NCBI RefSeq assembly: GCF_021044935.1
Contig: NZ_JAJNMP010000001.1
Location: 868,001 to 932,000 of the forward strand
DNA length: 64,000 nucleotides
Direction: 5' to 3'
Source of the DNA: Agromyces cavernae
GTDB taxonomy: Bacteria; Actinomycetota; Actinomycetes; Actinomycetales; Microbacteriaceae
In this document: one piece after another, positions 32,731-41,738 of the stretch
How the letters are laid out: each line of letters starts with the position of its first letter
Numbering within the stretch: the first letter of the stretch is position 1
Notes under the pieces: generated by a model
The model's database searches: none
Seen by the model: the letters and a program-made list of their open reading frames with translations, nothing else
Told to the model about the DNA's origin: nothing
Program-made: the position numbers and the translations under genes

Positions 32731-35700
32731 CTACCCGGCGAAGTGCGTCAGGATCCTCGCGACGACGTCTTCACGTGCCGCATCGGAATCGAGCTGCTCG
32801 AGCCCGAACCCGAAGAGCAGCGAGTCGGGCGTCGCGGTGACCGCGACGACATCGCCGAGGCCGTCGGCGATCTCGAAATCGCTCAGGTTCGGGGCGTTTC
32901 CTTCGGGCGGACCGAGCACCGACCACGCGCCGAAGCCCGCCTCGAAGCCCTCCGCCTGCGAGGGGGACCCAGCCACGACGAGCCGCGTGTCATCCACGAT
33001 GAGGCCGTCGTCACCGAATGCCGGGTCGGTGACATAGCTCACGACCACCTCGACCTGCCCGCCCGCGTAGGCGCTGAGGTCGAAGGCCACCGGGATCCAG
33101 CCGCCCGAGGAACCGGTGAACGAGTTCCACTCACCGGTCGAGCCGGTCGGCAGGCACGGGTCGCCCAGCGTCAGGTAGTGCTCGAGCTGCGGATGGCCTC
33201 CGATGTAGAAGCCCTGGTCGCAGTCCGGCGGGACGGCCGTCGACGTGCCGCCGTTGAGGTCGGGGAGCGTCGTCCAGTCATCCGTGCCGACGGGCCGCGC
33301 CTCGACGATGACGTTGTCGTAGCCCGGTTCCGTCGCGAACGCGATCTGCGCCTCGAAGGTCGGCGCATCGCCAGCGGACACGCCGCTCAGGTCGAAGGTC
33401 CGACCCAGGCGCTGGTACCCGTCGTCGACATGCGTCGCCGCGGCGGCGAAGTCGCCCTCGACCGCGACGATCCTGCCCGTCACAGCCGTGTAGTCGGCCG
33501 CGCGCCAGCTCTCGAACTGCGGGAACTGGTCGAGGGGCAACCGCTCGCTCGTCACGGTGAACGAGCCGACCTCGTCGATCGGGTTGTCGACCGTGGCCGG
33601 GCCTCCGAAGAGCCCGTCGAAGCCGTCGAACGGCTCCGCCGTGCCGTTCACGCCCTCGGCGGCAACCGCTCCGCGCGCGTACCCGCCCAGCCAGTACTGC
33701 GTGAAGTCGTCGGCGAGCAGCAGGCAGTCCGAGAAGAAGTCCCCGGTCACCACGCACTCCGACTCGGGCGCACCGTCGAGGCCGTAGTAGATGCCGCCGA
33801 TCTGGTCGCCGAGCAGTCCGAAGTACCCCGTCGTCTCACCGGCGTGCGCCAACTTGCCACCCTCGTTGAGGTAGTCGCGCACCGACATCGTCAGGTACTG
33901 CTGCCGTTCGGCGACGGCCAGGTCGGGGAGCTCGCCGAAGAGGAACGTGTCGGTCAGCACATCCTCCTCATCCATCGTGAGCCGGTTGTCGCCCAGGTAC
34001 CAGATCACGCCGTCGAAGTGCGAGAGCACCCCGAGGTCGTGCGGCACGCCCTGCGCGTCGACATCCCACGTCGCCGGCGTCACGCCGTTGGCTTCGAGCG
34101 CCGCGACATGCTCGTCGAGGTACTTCAGCCCATCGTTGCGCGGCGGATCCTCAGGGTTGTAGCCCGTGTAGTCCTCGTTCGCGAGCACGAGCACGGGGCT
34201 CCCCGAGTCCTGCGCGAGCTCGTACGTGAAGTGCTCGCTCTCGGTCTTGCCCGGCTTCTCGCCCGGCCCGACATCGGCCGCGGTCTCCTGCGCGTCGAAC
34301 CACACCTCGACGCTGTCGCCCGGGCTCGCACCCGTCACGACGCCCCGGTACTCGGCGTAGTAGTCGGTGTTCTCGAAGCCGTAGCGTTCGCCGCCGGCCC
34401 ACTCGCTGAGCTTGGCCTTGGTGGTCTTGCCGCCGTTGATCGAGTAGTACATCGACTTCGCCTTGAGGCTTCGCTTGGCGGTCACCGCGACGGGCTGCGG
34501 GTCGCCGTACGACACCTCGAAGCTGTCGACGCGGAAGTCCTCGGCCTCGCGGTCCACGACCGACACCGGGTCATCCGGATCGAGCGCCGACTCGGCCACG
34601 GCGAGCGCGAACGGGATGTTCTTCTCGAACTCGGCCTGGATCAGTTCCTCGTCGTCGGGGAAGTTGAATCCGCTCTGGCAGTCCTCGGCGAGCCATTCGT
34701 CGTCGGGGATCGAGTTCGACACCGTCTCGCAGGTGGTCATCTCGGGGGTGAAGCCGAGCGTGCCGTACTCCTCCTGCGCGTGCGTGTCGGTGTCGCCGTT
34801 CGTCGTGTACAGCTCGGCCGAGATGTCGGGGTCGTAGCCCTCGACCGCGGGGTTCGCGTCGTCGCCGACCATCGCCTCGTAGATCACGTCGTCGGGCGAC
34901 GGGGTCGACACCTGCCAGCCGATGCCGTGCAGCAGCAGCTCGGCCGCCGAGTGGTAGTTCACGAGGAACTGCGGCGTCGTCGACGCGAAGAGCGAGTCCA
35001 TCGCCTGCGTCTCGGCCTCGGAGTTCGGCCCGGTGCCGCGGTAGGTCTCGCTCGCGGGGTTCGGCGACGAGCCCTCGTTGTCGTAGGCCCAACGGGTGGC
35101 CCAGTTGCGGTTCAGGTCGACGCCGTCACCCGTGGTGATCACGCCGTCGCCGTTGTTGTCGTGCAGGTTCTTGCGCCACAAACGCTGACCCGGCTCGAAC
35201 GAGAAGTCGTAGCCGTCGGGGTTCGCGACCGGCACGAACCACAGCTCGGTCGAGTCGATAATGTCGGTGATGCGCTGGTCGCTGCCGTACGACGTCACGT
35301 ACAGGTCGAGCAGGCGCCGGATCATCTCGGGCGTGATCCATTCGCGCGCGTGCTGTGCACCGACGTACAGGGTGGTCGGCCGCTTGCCGTCCTTCTTCTG
35401 CTTCGCGACGTCGCCGGTGACCCGCACTGCACCGATGTCGTTGCCGTTTTCCGTCTGCCCGATCACGCGGAACTCGGCGATTCCGGGATGTGCCGCGGCC
35501 TGGCTCATGAGCTCGTCGAGCAGCCCGCCCTCGGGGTAGTACTGCCGGTACACCCCGTCGGTCGCCTGCAGCGACCGGCGCTGCGCGGCCGGATCCTTCA
35601 CGACGAGTTCGGCACCCTGCGCGTTGAGTCGGGCGGCCTGGTCGCCGCTCAGGATGACCTGCACCTCGACGCGGTCGGATGACTCGGCGGTCGGTGTCGC

Positions 35701-35889
35701 GACGAGCTCGTGCCGGTCGACGCCGAGGTCGACGATGGCGGCGAGGCCCTCGCGATCGACGGTGCCGGTGTACACGGCGAGTGGATCGTCGCCGCCCGGT
35801 GGTGGCGCGGGACTCGCTGCGCTCGGCGCGGCCACGAGGCCGGTAAGGATGAGCGCTGCAGCTGATGCGACGGCGAGCTGACGGAGCAT
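32731..35889 (-). CDS. secreted M14 zinc carboxypeptidase with large C-terminal extension
   Basis: 1052 aa. A signal peptide spans about 1-26 (LAVASAAALILTGLVAAPSAASP). The M14 catalytic domain, about 110-430, has the zinc ligands His180 and Glu183 (QHAREWITPE) and His313 (NYHSA), substrate-binding DLNRNW, and the catalytic Glu383 (GFTPEMTT). The remaining 600 aa hold beta-rich modules, including a region resembling immune-inhibitor-A/MAM-type domains (WNSFTGSSGGWIPVAFDLSAYAGGQVEV). It would remove C-terminal residues from peptides outside the cell. The ATG at 35889 follows AAGGGGG, and a palindrome lies just upstream. No LPxTG or C-terminal membrane anchor is seen. Confidence 0.9.
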   Translation of the reverse strand: MLRQLAVASAAALILTGLVAAPSAASPAPPPGGDDPLAVYTGTVDREGLAAIVDLGVDRHELVATPTAESSDRVEVQVILSGDQAARLNAQGAELVVKDPAAQRRSLQATDGVYRQYYPEGGLLDELMSQAAAHPGIAEFRVIGQTENGNDIGAVRVTGDVAKQKKDGKRPTTLYVGAQHAREWITPEMIRRLLDLYVTSYGSDQRITDIIDSTELWFVPVANPDGYDFSFEPGQRLWRKNLHDNNGDGVITTGDGVDLNRNWATRWAYDNEGSSPNPASETYRGTGPNSEAETQAMDSLFASTTPQFLVNYHSAAELLLHGIGWQVSTPSPDDVIYEAMVGDDANPAVEGYDPDISAELYTTNGDTDTHAQEEYGTLGFTPEMTTCETVSNSIPDDEWLAEDCQSGFNFPDDEELIQAEFEKNIPFALAVAESALDPDDPVSVVDREAEDFRVDSFEVSYGDPQPVAVTAKRSLKAKSMYYSINGGKTTKAKLSEWAGGERYGFENTDYYAEYRGVVTGASPGDSVEVWFDAQETAADVGPGEKPGKTESEHFTYELAQDSGSPVLVLANEDYTGYNPEDPPRNDGLKYLDEHVAALEANGVTPATWDVDAQGVPHDLGVLSHFDGVIWYLGDNRLTMDEEDVLTDTFLFGELPDLAVAERQQYLTMSVRDYLNEGGKLAHAGETTGYFGLLGDQIGGIYYGLDGAPESECVVTGDFFSDCLLLADDFTQYWLGGYARGAVAAEGVNGTAEPFDGFDGLFGGPATVDNPIDEVGSFTVTSERLPLDQFPQFESWRAADYTAVTGRIVAVEGDFAAAATHVDDGYQRLGRTFDLSGVSAGDAPTFEAQIAFATEPGYDNVIVEARPVGTDDWTTLPDLNGGTSTAVPPDCDQGFYIGGHPQLEHYLTLGDPCLPTGSTGEWNSFTGSSGGWIPVAFDLSAYAGGQVEVVVSYVTDPAFGDDGLIVDDTRLVVAGSPSQAEGFEAGFGAWSVLGPPEGNAPNLSDFEIADGLGDVVAVTATPDSLLFGFGLEQLDSDAAREDVVARILTHFAG

Positions 35890-35903
35890 GGCATAACCCC
35901 CTT

Positions 35904-35917
35904 GTGCCGATCGGCAC
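35904..35917. promoter_or_regulatory. palindrome upstream of the carboxypeptidase gene
   Basis: GTGCCGATCGGCAC is a perfect 14-bp palindrome ending 15 bp before the ATG at 35889, next to the ribosome site. It could be an operator or a 5' leader hairpin. No regulator gene is adjacent. Confidence 0.4.
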
Positions 35918-36016
35918 GTTCGGTGACGGTGGTCCACGATCATTCGAGCGAGGCGGATGTCCCCACCCGAACCTTCCTCATATTGGCCGCGACGGAGGAG
36001 GTCGTCAACCCACTCT

Positions 36017-37354
36017 TCAGCCGTGGTCGCGGTCGCGGCGGCGCGGGCGCGGCTCGTCGAGGCCGATGTGCAGCCGCGTGCGCTTGCGCTCGATGACGAT
36101 GAACGCCGAGCCGAGCAGCCACAGCGGCACCTGCGTGAGGAACGCGATGCGGAACGCGTCGAGGGTGTAGGTCTCGGGGGTGCCGGCGCCCTGCAGGTCC
36201 ATGGCGAGGCCGATGAGGAAGATCGCGATGAGGCCCGCGAGGAAGCCGCCGCCGTTGACGATGCCCGTGGCGGTCGACAGCCGGTGGCTCGGGTTGTAGG
36301 TGCGGGCGTGGTCGAACGCGATCATCGACGCGGGGCCGCCGGTCGCGAGCGCGCACGCGAGAACGAACAGCAGCCACAGCGGCGCCGGCTCGGAAAGGGC
36401 GAGGACGACGAGCCACGCGACGACCTGCACGGCCACGGTCGGGAGGACGAGCATGCGCGAACGGCGCATCGGGTGCCGGCTCGAAAGTGCGCCGATCACG
36501 GGGCCTGCGAACATGCCGAACACGACGAACACCGTGATCACGAGCGACGCGAGCGCGGGCGACAACCCCTCGCCGACGGTGAGGAAGGGGAAGCCCCACA
36601 GCATCACGAACGCCGTCCCCGCGAACGGCGTCGTGAAGTGCGACCAGAACGCGAGTCGAGTCGCCGGGTGCGCCCACGATTCGCGGAAGCCCTCGCGCAG
36701 GTCGGCCGCCGACGTGACGGCACGGATCACGCCCGTCGAGGTGTCGACCGACACGTCGGCGTCGCGGCCCGGCGGACGATTGCGGATGACGGCGTACGTC
36801 AGCACCGCGAACAGCACGCAGAGCCCGGCGAGGCTGCCGAAGGCGACGCTCCACGTCGTCGCGTGCAGCAGCGCCGCGAGGGGCAACAGGGCCAGCAGCT
36901 GACCCGCCTGGCCGATGACCCCCGTCATCTGCACCATGACCGGCGCCTTCTGGTCGGGGAACCACGTCGCGATCACGCGCAGCACGCTCGGGAAGACCGC
37001 GGCATCGCCCGCGCCGAGCAACATGCGGGCCAGGATCGCGACGCCCACGTTCGGCGCGAACGCCATCACGAGCTGGCCGGCCGCCATCAGCACCATGCCG
37101 ATCGTGATGATCGGGCGTGCACCGTAGCGGTCGAGCAGCAGCCCCGCCGGGATCTGCATGAGCCCGTACACGGCCAACTGGATCACCGCGAACATCGACA
37201 GTGTCGAGGCATCCGCATCGAATCGAACCGCCGCGTCGACGCCGACCGACGCGAGCGACGTGCGGTTCGTGACCGACAGCACGTAGGCGGTGACGCCGAC
37301 GCCCCAGAGCAGCCACATGCGCCACGGGCGCGGGAGCGGGGGCAGCGTGATCAC
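36017..37354 (-). CDS. MFS transporter
   Basis: 445 aa with about 12 transmembrane helices. Landmarks are LLDRYGARPIITIGMVL in the first cytoplasmic loop (the MFS A-motif variant), GAGDAAVFPSVLRVIATWFP, a long central loop (about 195-235), and TATGIVNGGGFLAGL in the second half. It resembles nitrate/hexuronate-like or general MFS members of actinobacteria; the substrate is unclear. The start is uncertain: the GTG at 37354 has GAAGG upstream, while the open frame extends further without family sequence. It is divergent from the glutamine amidotransferase gene across a spacer with a perfect inverted repeat. Confidence 0.82.
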   Translation of the reverse strand: MITLPPLPRPWRMWLLWGVGVTAYVLSVTNRTSLASVGVDAAVRFDADASTLSMFAVIQLAVYGLMQIPAGLLLDRYGARPIITIGMVLMAAGQLVMAFAPNVGVAILARMLLGAGDAAVFPSVLRVIATWFPDQKAPVMVQMTGVIGQAGQLLALLPLAALLHATTWSVAFGSLAGLCVLFAVLTYAVIRNRPPGRDADVSVDTSTGVIRAVTSAADLREGFRESWAHPATRLAFWSHFTTPFAGTAFVMLWGFPFLTVGEGLSPALASLVITVFVVFGMFAGPVIGALSSRHPMRRSRMLVLPTVAVQVVAWLVVLALSEPAPLWLLFVLACALATGGPASMIAFDHARTYNPSHRLSTATGIVNGGGFLAGLIAIFLIGLAMDLQGAGTPETYTLDAFRIAFLTQVPLWLLGSAFIVIERKRTRLHIGLDEPRPRRRDRDHG

Positions 37355-37471
37355 GGGCCGGCCTTCGGATGTCGCGGGCGATGGTGCGGGCAGGGCGGCC
37401 CGGGTCCCTTCAAGCGTAGCCCGGCGCGTGGTCGCGACCGGGTGAGCGGATGGCGGTCGGCGCGATGGGGT

Positions 37472-37511
37472 GACTCCGACACTGATGCCCTGTGGCATCA
37501 GTGTCGGAGTC
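37472..37511. repeat. perfect 18-bp inverted repeat
   Basis: GACTCCGACACTGATGCC (37472-37489), loop CTGT, then its exact complement (37494-37511). It lies between divergently transcribed genes, so it is not an ordinary terminator. It may be a REP-type palindrome or a two-way regulatory element. Confidence 0.8.
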
Positions 37512-37631
37512 GCGGGGGACCGAACCGCGTGACGCCGCGCCCGCACGCGGCTACCATGTGGCTGCAGCGTGGGCTGCGACGGCGCTCGCCCGGCAGCCTG
37601 CATCAGCGACGATGCGCAGGGGGATGAGGAC

Positions 37632-38471
37632 ATGTGCCGTTGGCTTGCATATTCGGGTGAACCGCTCCAACCGTCGACGGTGATCCTCGACGCCGAGCAT
37701 TCGCTCGTGAAGCAGTCGCTGAACTCGCCGCTCGGGGCCGAGACGGTGAACGGCGACGGCTTCGGGTTCGGCTGGTACCCGGACGGCTCGGCGGCGGGAA
37801 CGAGGCCCGCCCTGTTCCACAGCATCGAGCCCGCCTGGAACGACCAGAACCTGCGCGAGCTCGCCGAGGCCATCGAGAGTCCGCTGTTCTTCAGCCACGT
37901 GCGCGCTGCCGGCGGCCCGCCGATCCAGCAGACGAACTGCCATCCGTTCCGCTACGAGAACTGGATGTTCATGCACAACGGGTTCCTCGGGGACTTCGTG
38001 AAGATGAAGCGCGACCTCGTGTTCGCGGTCGACCCGTCGCTCTACCCGCACATCCACGGCACCACCGACTCCGAGGTGATCTTCCACCTCGCGCTCACCC
38101 TCGGACTTCGCGACGACCCCATCGGCGCCATCATGAAGACCGTGCAGATGGTCGAGTCGGTCGGGCGCGAGCACGGCATCCGCTTCCCGATGCAGGGCAC
38201 GATGGCGCTCTCCGACGGCGCGACGATCTGGGCGTTCCGCTACTCGACCCAGGGCCGGTCGCGGACGCTCTTCCACTCCGCCGACATCGACACCTTGCGC
38301 GAACTGTACCCCGAGATGGAGCGGCTGAAGCTCTTCGGCCGGCACGCGCACGTCGTCGTCTCGGAGCCCCTCAACGAACTGCCGGGGGCGTTCCTCGAGG
38401 TCCCCGAGTCGACCGTGGCGATCCTCGACGCGACCGGATACCACCACGAGCCGTTCCTCGCCCGGGAATAG
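37632..38471 (+). CDS. class II glutamine amidotransferase (EgtC-like)
   Basis: 279 aa. It begins MCRWLAYSG, so Cys2 becomes the N-terminal nucleophile after Met removal. The Ntn-hydrolase markers GDGFGFGWYP, FSHVRAAGG, TNCHPFRYENWMFMHNG and TTDSEVIFHLAL are all present. Members hydrolyse glutamine or gamma-glutamyl amide bonds; EgtC acts in ergothioneine synthesis, but no other egt gene is near, so the substrate here is open. The ATG at 37632 is preceded by GGGGATGAGGA. Confidence 0.88.
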   Translation: MCRWLAYSGEPLQPSTVILDAEHSLVKQSLNSPLGAETVNGDGFGFGWYPDGSAAGTRPALFHSIEPAWNDQNLRELAEAIESPLFFSHVRAAGGPPIQQTNCHPFRYENWMFMHNGFLGDFVKMKRDLVFAVDPSLYPHIHGTTDSEVIFHLALTLGLRDDPIGAIMKTVQMVESVGREHGIRFPMQGTMALSDGATIWAFRYSTQGRSRTLFHSADIDTLRELYPEMERLKLFGRHAHVVVSEPLNELPGAFLEVPESTVAILDATGYHHEPFLARE

Positions 38472-38531
38472 CCGCCGCCGTCCGGCGCCCGGCCGGGGGT
38501 GCGTTCGGTGGCGACACACGCGCGGCCGGAC

Positions 38532-39818
38532 TCAGGCAGGCAGGGGTGATGCCGAGACATGGTGCGGAGCCCGCACTCCGACTGCTTCGAGGACGTCGAC
38601 GAGGGTGGACGGGTCGCCGACGTTTCCGGGCACGACGATGTAGAGCTTCTGCTCGCCCTCGGGAGTCTGCACGTGCCAGGCGGAGACACCCGGCAGCACT
38701 TGGCCGAGCACGGTCGCGGTGCAGGCACCGAGGCCGACGCGGGCGATCTCGGCCGACGTGATGCCGCCCTTCGAGACGACCACGTCGACGGAGCCGCGCA
38801 GGCGTTCAGTCGCGGTCGTGAGCGCCGTCATCACGCGCTCGCCGTGGTCGAGCGTGTTGTGCCGGCGGTCGCGATGCCGGTCGGATGCCACGACGCCGAG
38901 CCCGTGCGCGGCTGCGGCCGCCTGGGCAGCACGTGCGACCCGAGCCCCCTCATCGACCGGGTCATCGAGTGCGTGCTCGGTATCGACCACGGACGCCGCG
39001 CCGAAGAGGCGCTCGACCGGCTCGAGTTGACGCGTCGCGCCGATCGTGTGCGAACCGCAGACGAGCAGCGTCGGCGCGGGCTCGTCTCGGAGCGGACTCG
39101 GCAGGAGGCCGGTGCTCGCCACGCCGGCGAGCTCCGCCGCGAGCGGGGAGGCCGAACGCACGACGACGCCGATCCCGGCCGCCCACGCGGCGCGCACCGC
39201 CGCCGCGATCGCGCGGATGTCGTCGTCGGTCTCGGCGTCCGGCACGACCACGTCGCCCGGTGCGGCGTCAGCCAACGCGGCGCGCAGGTTCGTGCGGCTC
39301 GAACGGAGGTCGCCGAGCGGCACGTGTACGCCCACGCGGCCCGACTTCTCGGCGACGTACTCCGTGAGCACGGCCGTGCCGAAGGGGAACACCGGGTCGT
39401 CGGCGTACTCGCTCTCGTCGGCGGGGATCACGCGGTCGCCCACTCGCACGAAATGCGTGCCCCCGACCGTCGTGCGTCCTCCGTCGGGGAAGGCGGGCAC
39501 GAACAGGATCACGTCATCGGGCCCGGTGAAGACCGACGTCTCGGGGAAGACGTGCCCGCGCAGCGTCGAGTCGCCTCGAAGCACCACGTGCACCGGTTCG
39601 CCGAGCGCCCTGGCCGCGGCATCCCGCTCATCCCGGATCCGCTCGAGGAGTGCCACCGCGTCGGGCTGATGCATCGCGCGAGTATTCGTGAGCAGGTAGA
39701 CGCTGTCGGCGCGTCGCAGGGCGCGGGCCAGCCCTTCGGCGTCCCAGTCGAGGAGGACCTCGACGCCCGTGGCCGACTGCGTGCCGGTGGGGTCGTCGTC
39801 GAGCACGATGAGTTTCAT
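38532..39818 (-). CDS. four-carbon acid sugar kinase family protein (OtnK/DtnK-like)
   Basis: 428 aa. The N-terminal substrate-binding domain starts IVLDDDPTGTQSATGVEVLL, the family's opening signature, with LLTNTRAMHQPDA and LRGDSTLRGH. The C-terminal nucleotide-binding domain has DVVVSKGGITSAEIAR and PGNVGDPSTLVDVL. Family members phosphorylate 2- or 3-oxo-tetronates or related acids. The ATG overlaps the transketolase stop by 4 bp, and this is the last gene of the operon. The oxo-acid made by the upstream dehydrogenase is the likely substrate. Confidence 0.88.
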   Translation of the reverse strand: MKLIVLDDDPTGTQSATGVEVLLDWDAEGLARALRRADSVYLLTNTRAMHQPDAVALLERIRDERDAAARALGEPVHVVLRGDSTLRGHVFPETSVFTGPDDVILFVPAFPDGGRTTVGGTHFVRVGDRVIPADESEYADDPVFPFGTAVLTEYVAEKSGRVGVHVPLGDLRSSRTNLRAALADAAPGDVVVPDAETDDDIRAIAAAVRAAWAAGIGVVVRSASPLAAELAGVASTGLLPSPLRDEPAPTLLVCGSHTIGATRQLEPVERLFGAASVVDTEHALDDPVDEGARVARAAQAAAAAHGLGVVASDRHRDRRHNTLDHGERVMTALTTATERLRGSVDVVVSKGGITSAEIARVGLGACTATVLGQVLPGVSAWHVQTPEGEQKLYIVVPGNVGDPSTLVDVLEAVGVRAPHHVSASPLPA

Positions 39819-40822
39819 CGGAGCTCCCCGAGCACGGTGTCGACGATCGCGGCCTTCGAGAGCCCGTAGCGGTCGTGAAGGGTGGGCAGGGCGCCGGCGT
39901 CGAGGAACGCGTCGGGCAGGCCGATCGGCACGACCCGTCGCGTGATGCCACGGCGCACCAGGGCGGAGGCGACCGTCTCGAAGAGCCCGCCCACCACGGT
40001 GTGGTTCTCGAGCGTCACGCCGAGTCGCGGGGTGTCGAGCTCGGCGAGCACGGTCTCCTCGTCGAATGGCTTGAGGGTCGGCGCGTGCACGACGGCGACG
40101 TCGACCTTGTGTGCGGCGAGTGCCTCGGCGGCCTGCAGGGCGCGCATCGTCATGAGTCCGCTCGAGACGAACACGGCGTCGTTGCCCGGTCGCACCACCT
40201 TGGCCTTTCCGAGCTCGAACTCGTAGTCGTACTCGTCGAGCACGGTGGGCACGTTGCCGCGCAACAGGCGCAGGTAGGTCGGACCGTCGTGCGCGGCGAG
40301 CTGCGGCACTGCCTGCTCGAGATCGAGCGAGTCGCAGGGGTCGACGATCGTGAGGTTCGGCATGCCCCGGAAGATCGCCACATCCTCGGTCGCCTGGTGG
40401 CTCGGGCCGTAGCCGGTGGTCAAGCCCGGCAGCCCGCCGACGATGTTCACGTTGAGGTTCGGCTCAGCGATGTCGAGGCAGATGAAGTCGTATGCGCGAC
40501 GCGCGGCGAACACCGAGTACGTCGACGCGAACGGCACGAGGCCCGTCTCGGCCATGCCTGCCGCCGTGCCGAACAGCAGCTGCTCGGCCATGCCCATCTG
40601 GAAGAACCGGTCAGGGTGCGCTTTCGCGAACACGTGCATGTCGGTGTACTTCGACAGGTCGGCCGAGAGGCCGACGATGCGCGGGTCGGTCTCGGCGAGC
40701 GCCGCCAACGCGTGGCCGAAGGGGGCAGGAGCCGTCTTCTGCCCAGGATCGGCGAATGAAGCGATCATCGCCGAGGTCTTGAGGCGGGGGGCGCGGACGG
40801 CGCCGTCCTTCACGGTGGTCAT
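39815..40822 (-). CDS. transketolase, C-terminal subunit
   Basis: 335 aa, equal to the pyrimidine-binding and C-terminal thirds of transketolase. Landmarks are FGHALAALAETDPRIVGLSADLSKYT, FFQMGMAEQLLFGTAAGMAETG (with the Glu that activates the TPP aminopyrimidine), YGPSHQATEDVAIFRGMPNLTIVDP and VAVVHAPTLKPFDEE. It works only together with the N-terminal subunit encoded immediately upstream (4-bp overlap). Split transketolases of this kind serve catabolic operons rather than the main pentose pathway; apulose-4-phosphate transketolase is one known example. Confidence 0.9.
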   Translation of the reverse strand: MTTVKDGAVRAPRLKTSAMIASFADPGQKTAPAPFGHALAALAETDPRIVGLSADLSKYTDMHVFAKAHPDRFFQMGMAEQLLFGTAAGMAETGLVPFASTYSVFAARRAYDFICLDIAEPNLNVNIVGGLPGLTTGYGPSHQATEDVAIFRGMPNLTIVDPCDSLDLEQAVPQLAAHDGPTYLRLLRGNVPTVLDEYDYEFELGKAKVVRPGNDAVFVSSGLMTMRALQAAEALAAHKVDVAVVHAPTLKPFDEETVLAELDTPRLGVTLENHTVVGGLFETVASALVRRGITRRVVPIGLPDAFLDAGALPTLHDRYGLSKAAIVDTVLGELR

Positions 40823-41694
40823 GCGTTCACGCTCCCTGCGTAGCCGGCGGTCAGTTGCTCGCGGCAGACCTGCCACTCGTCCTCGTCGATGCGCATGAAG
40901 TGCGCCTTCTCGCGCTGCTCGAGGAGGGGCACGCCGCGGCCGATCCTCGTGTCGCAGAGGATCACCGCTGGAGTGCCCTCGGGCTCGGCCCGGGCAGCCG
41001 CACGGTCGAATGCGTCGAGCAGCGCCGCAACGTCGTTGCCGTCGACGCGCTGCGTGAACCATCCGAACGATGCCCACTTCTCATGCGCCGGCTCGATGCC
41101 GAGCACCGACTCGGTCTTGCCGTCCGCCTGCAGCGCATTCATGTCGACCATGACGATGAGGTTGCCCAGCCGGTGGTGGTGGGCGCCCATCGCGGCCTCC
41201 CAGGTCGACCCCTCGTCGAGCTCGCCGTCGGAGATGAAGGTGAAGACGCGCGCCGGGTTCGCCTGCAGCCGAAGGCCGAGCGCGATCCCGACTGCCACCG
41301 TGAGGCCATGGCCGAGGGAGCCTCCCGAGATCTCCATGCCGGGCGTGTAGCTCGCCATGCCCGACATCGGCAGGCGAGAGTCGTCGGACCCGTAGGTCTC
41401 GAGTTCCTCGACCGGGATGACGCCCGCCTCGGCGAGCGCCGCGTAGAGCCCGATGGCGTAGTGACCGGTGGAGAGCAGGAACCGGTCCCGCTCGTTCCAG
41501 TGCGGGTCGTCCGCCCGGAAACGGAGCTGGTCGGCGTAGCTCACCGCGAGCAGGTCGGCCACGCCCAGTGCCTGGCCGACGTAGCCCTGCCCCTGCACTT
41601 CGCCCATGTCGAGCACGTGGTGGCGGATCCGCTGGGCGGCGTCGCGGACGGCGCTCACCCGGTCGCTGCGCACGGAGGTCGCGTTCTCAGTCAT
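40819..41694 (-). CDS. transketolase, N-terminal (TPP-binding) subunit
   Basis: 291 aa. The TPP-binding motif is SDGELDEGSTWEAAMGAHHHRLGNLIVMVDMN, following LSTGHYAIGLYAALAE and GGSLGHGLTVAVGIALG. It carries the diphosphate and Mg site; the aminopyrimidine site comes from the partner subunit. The ATG at 41694 is the start of family resemblance. The gene lies 44 bp after the transporter gene in the same operon. Confidence 0.9.
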   Translation of the reverse strand: MTENATSVRSDRVSAVRDAAQRIRHHVLDMGEVQGQGYVGQALGVADLLAVSYADQLRFRADDPHWNERDRFLLSTGHYAIGLYAALAEAGVIPVEELETYGSDDSRLPMSGMASYTPGMEISGGSLGHGLTVAVGIALGLRLQANPARVFTFISDGELDEGSTWEAAMGAHHHRLGNLIVMVDMNALQADGKTESVLGIEPAHEKWASFGWFTQRVDGNDVAALLDAFDRAAARAEPEGTPAVILCDTRIGRGVPLLEQREKAHFMRIDEDEWQVCREQLTAGYAGSVNA

Positions 41695-41738
41695 GGTGTT
41701 GCTCCATCTGGTGGTGACGGTGGTGGCGATGTCGCGGG

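Noticed and set aside
32743-35682. 979-residue plus-strand frame antisense to the carboxypeptidase gene
   Set aside because: The minus strand has a complete signal peptide and M14 active site; the antisense translation is low-complexity and Arg/Val-rich.
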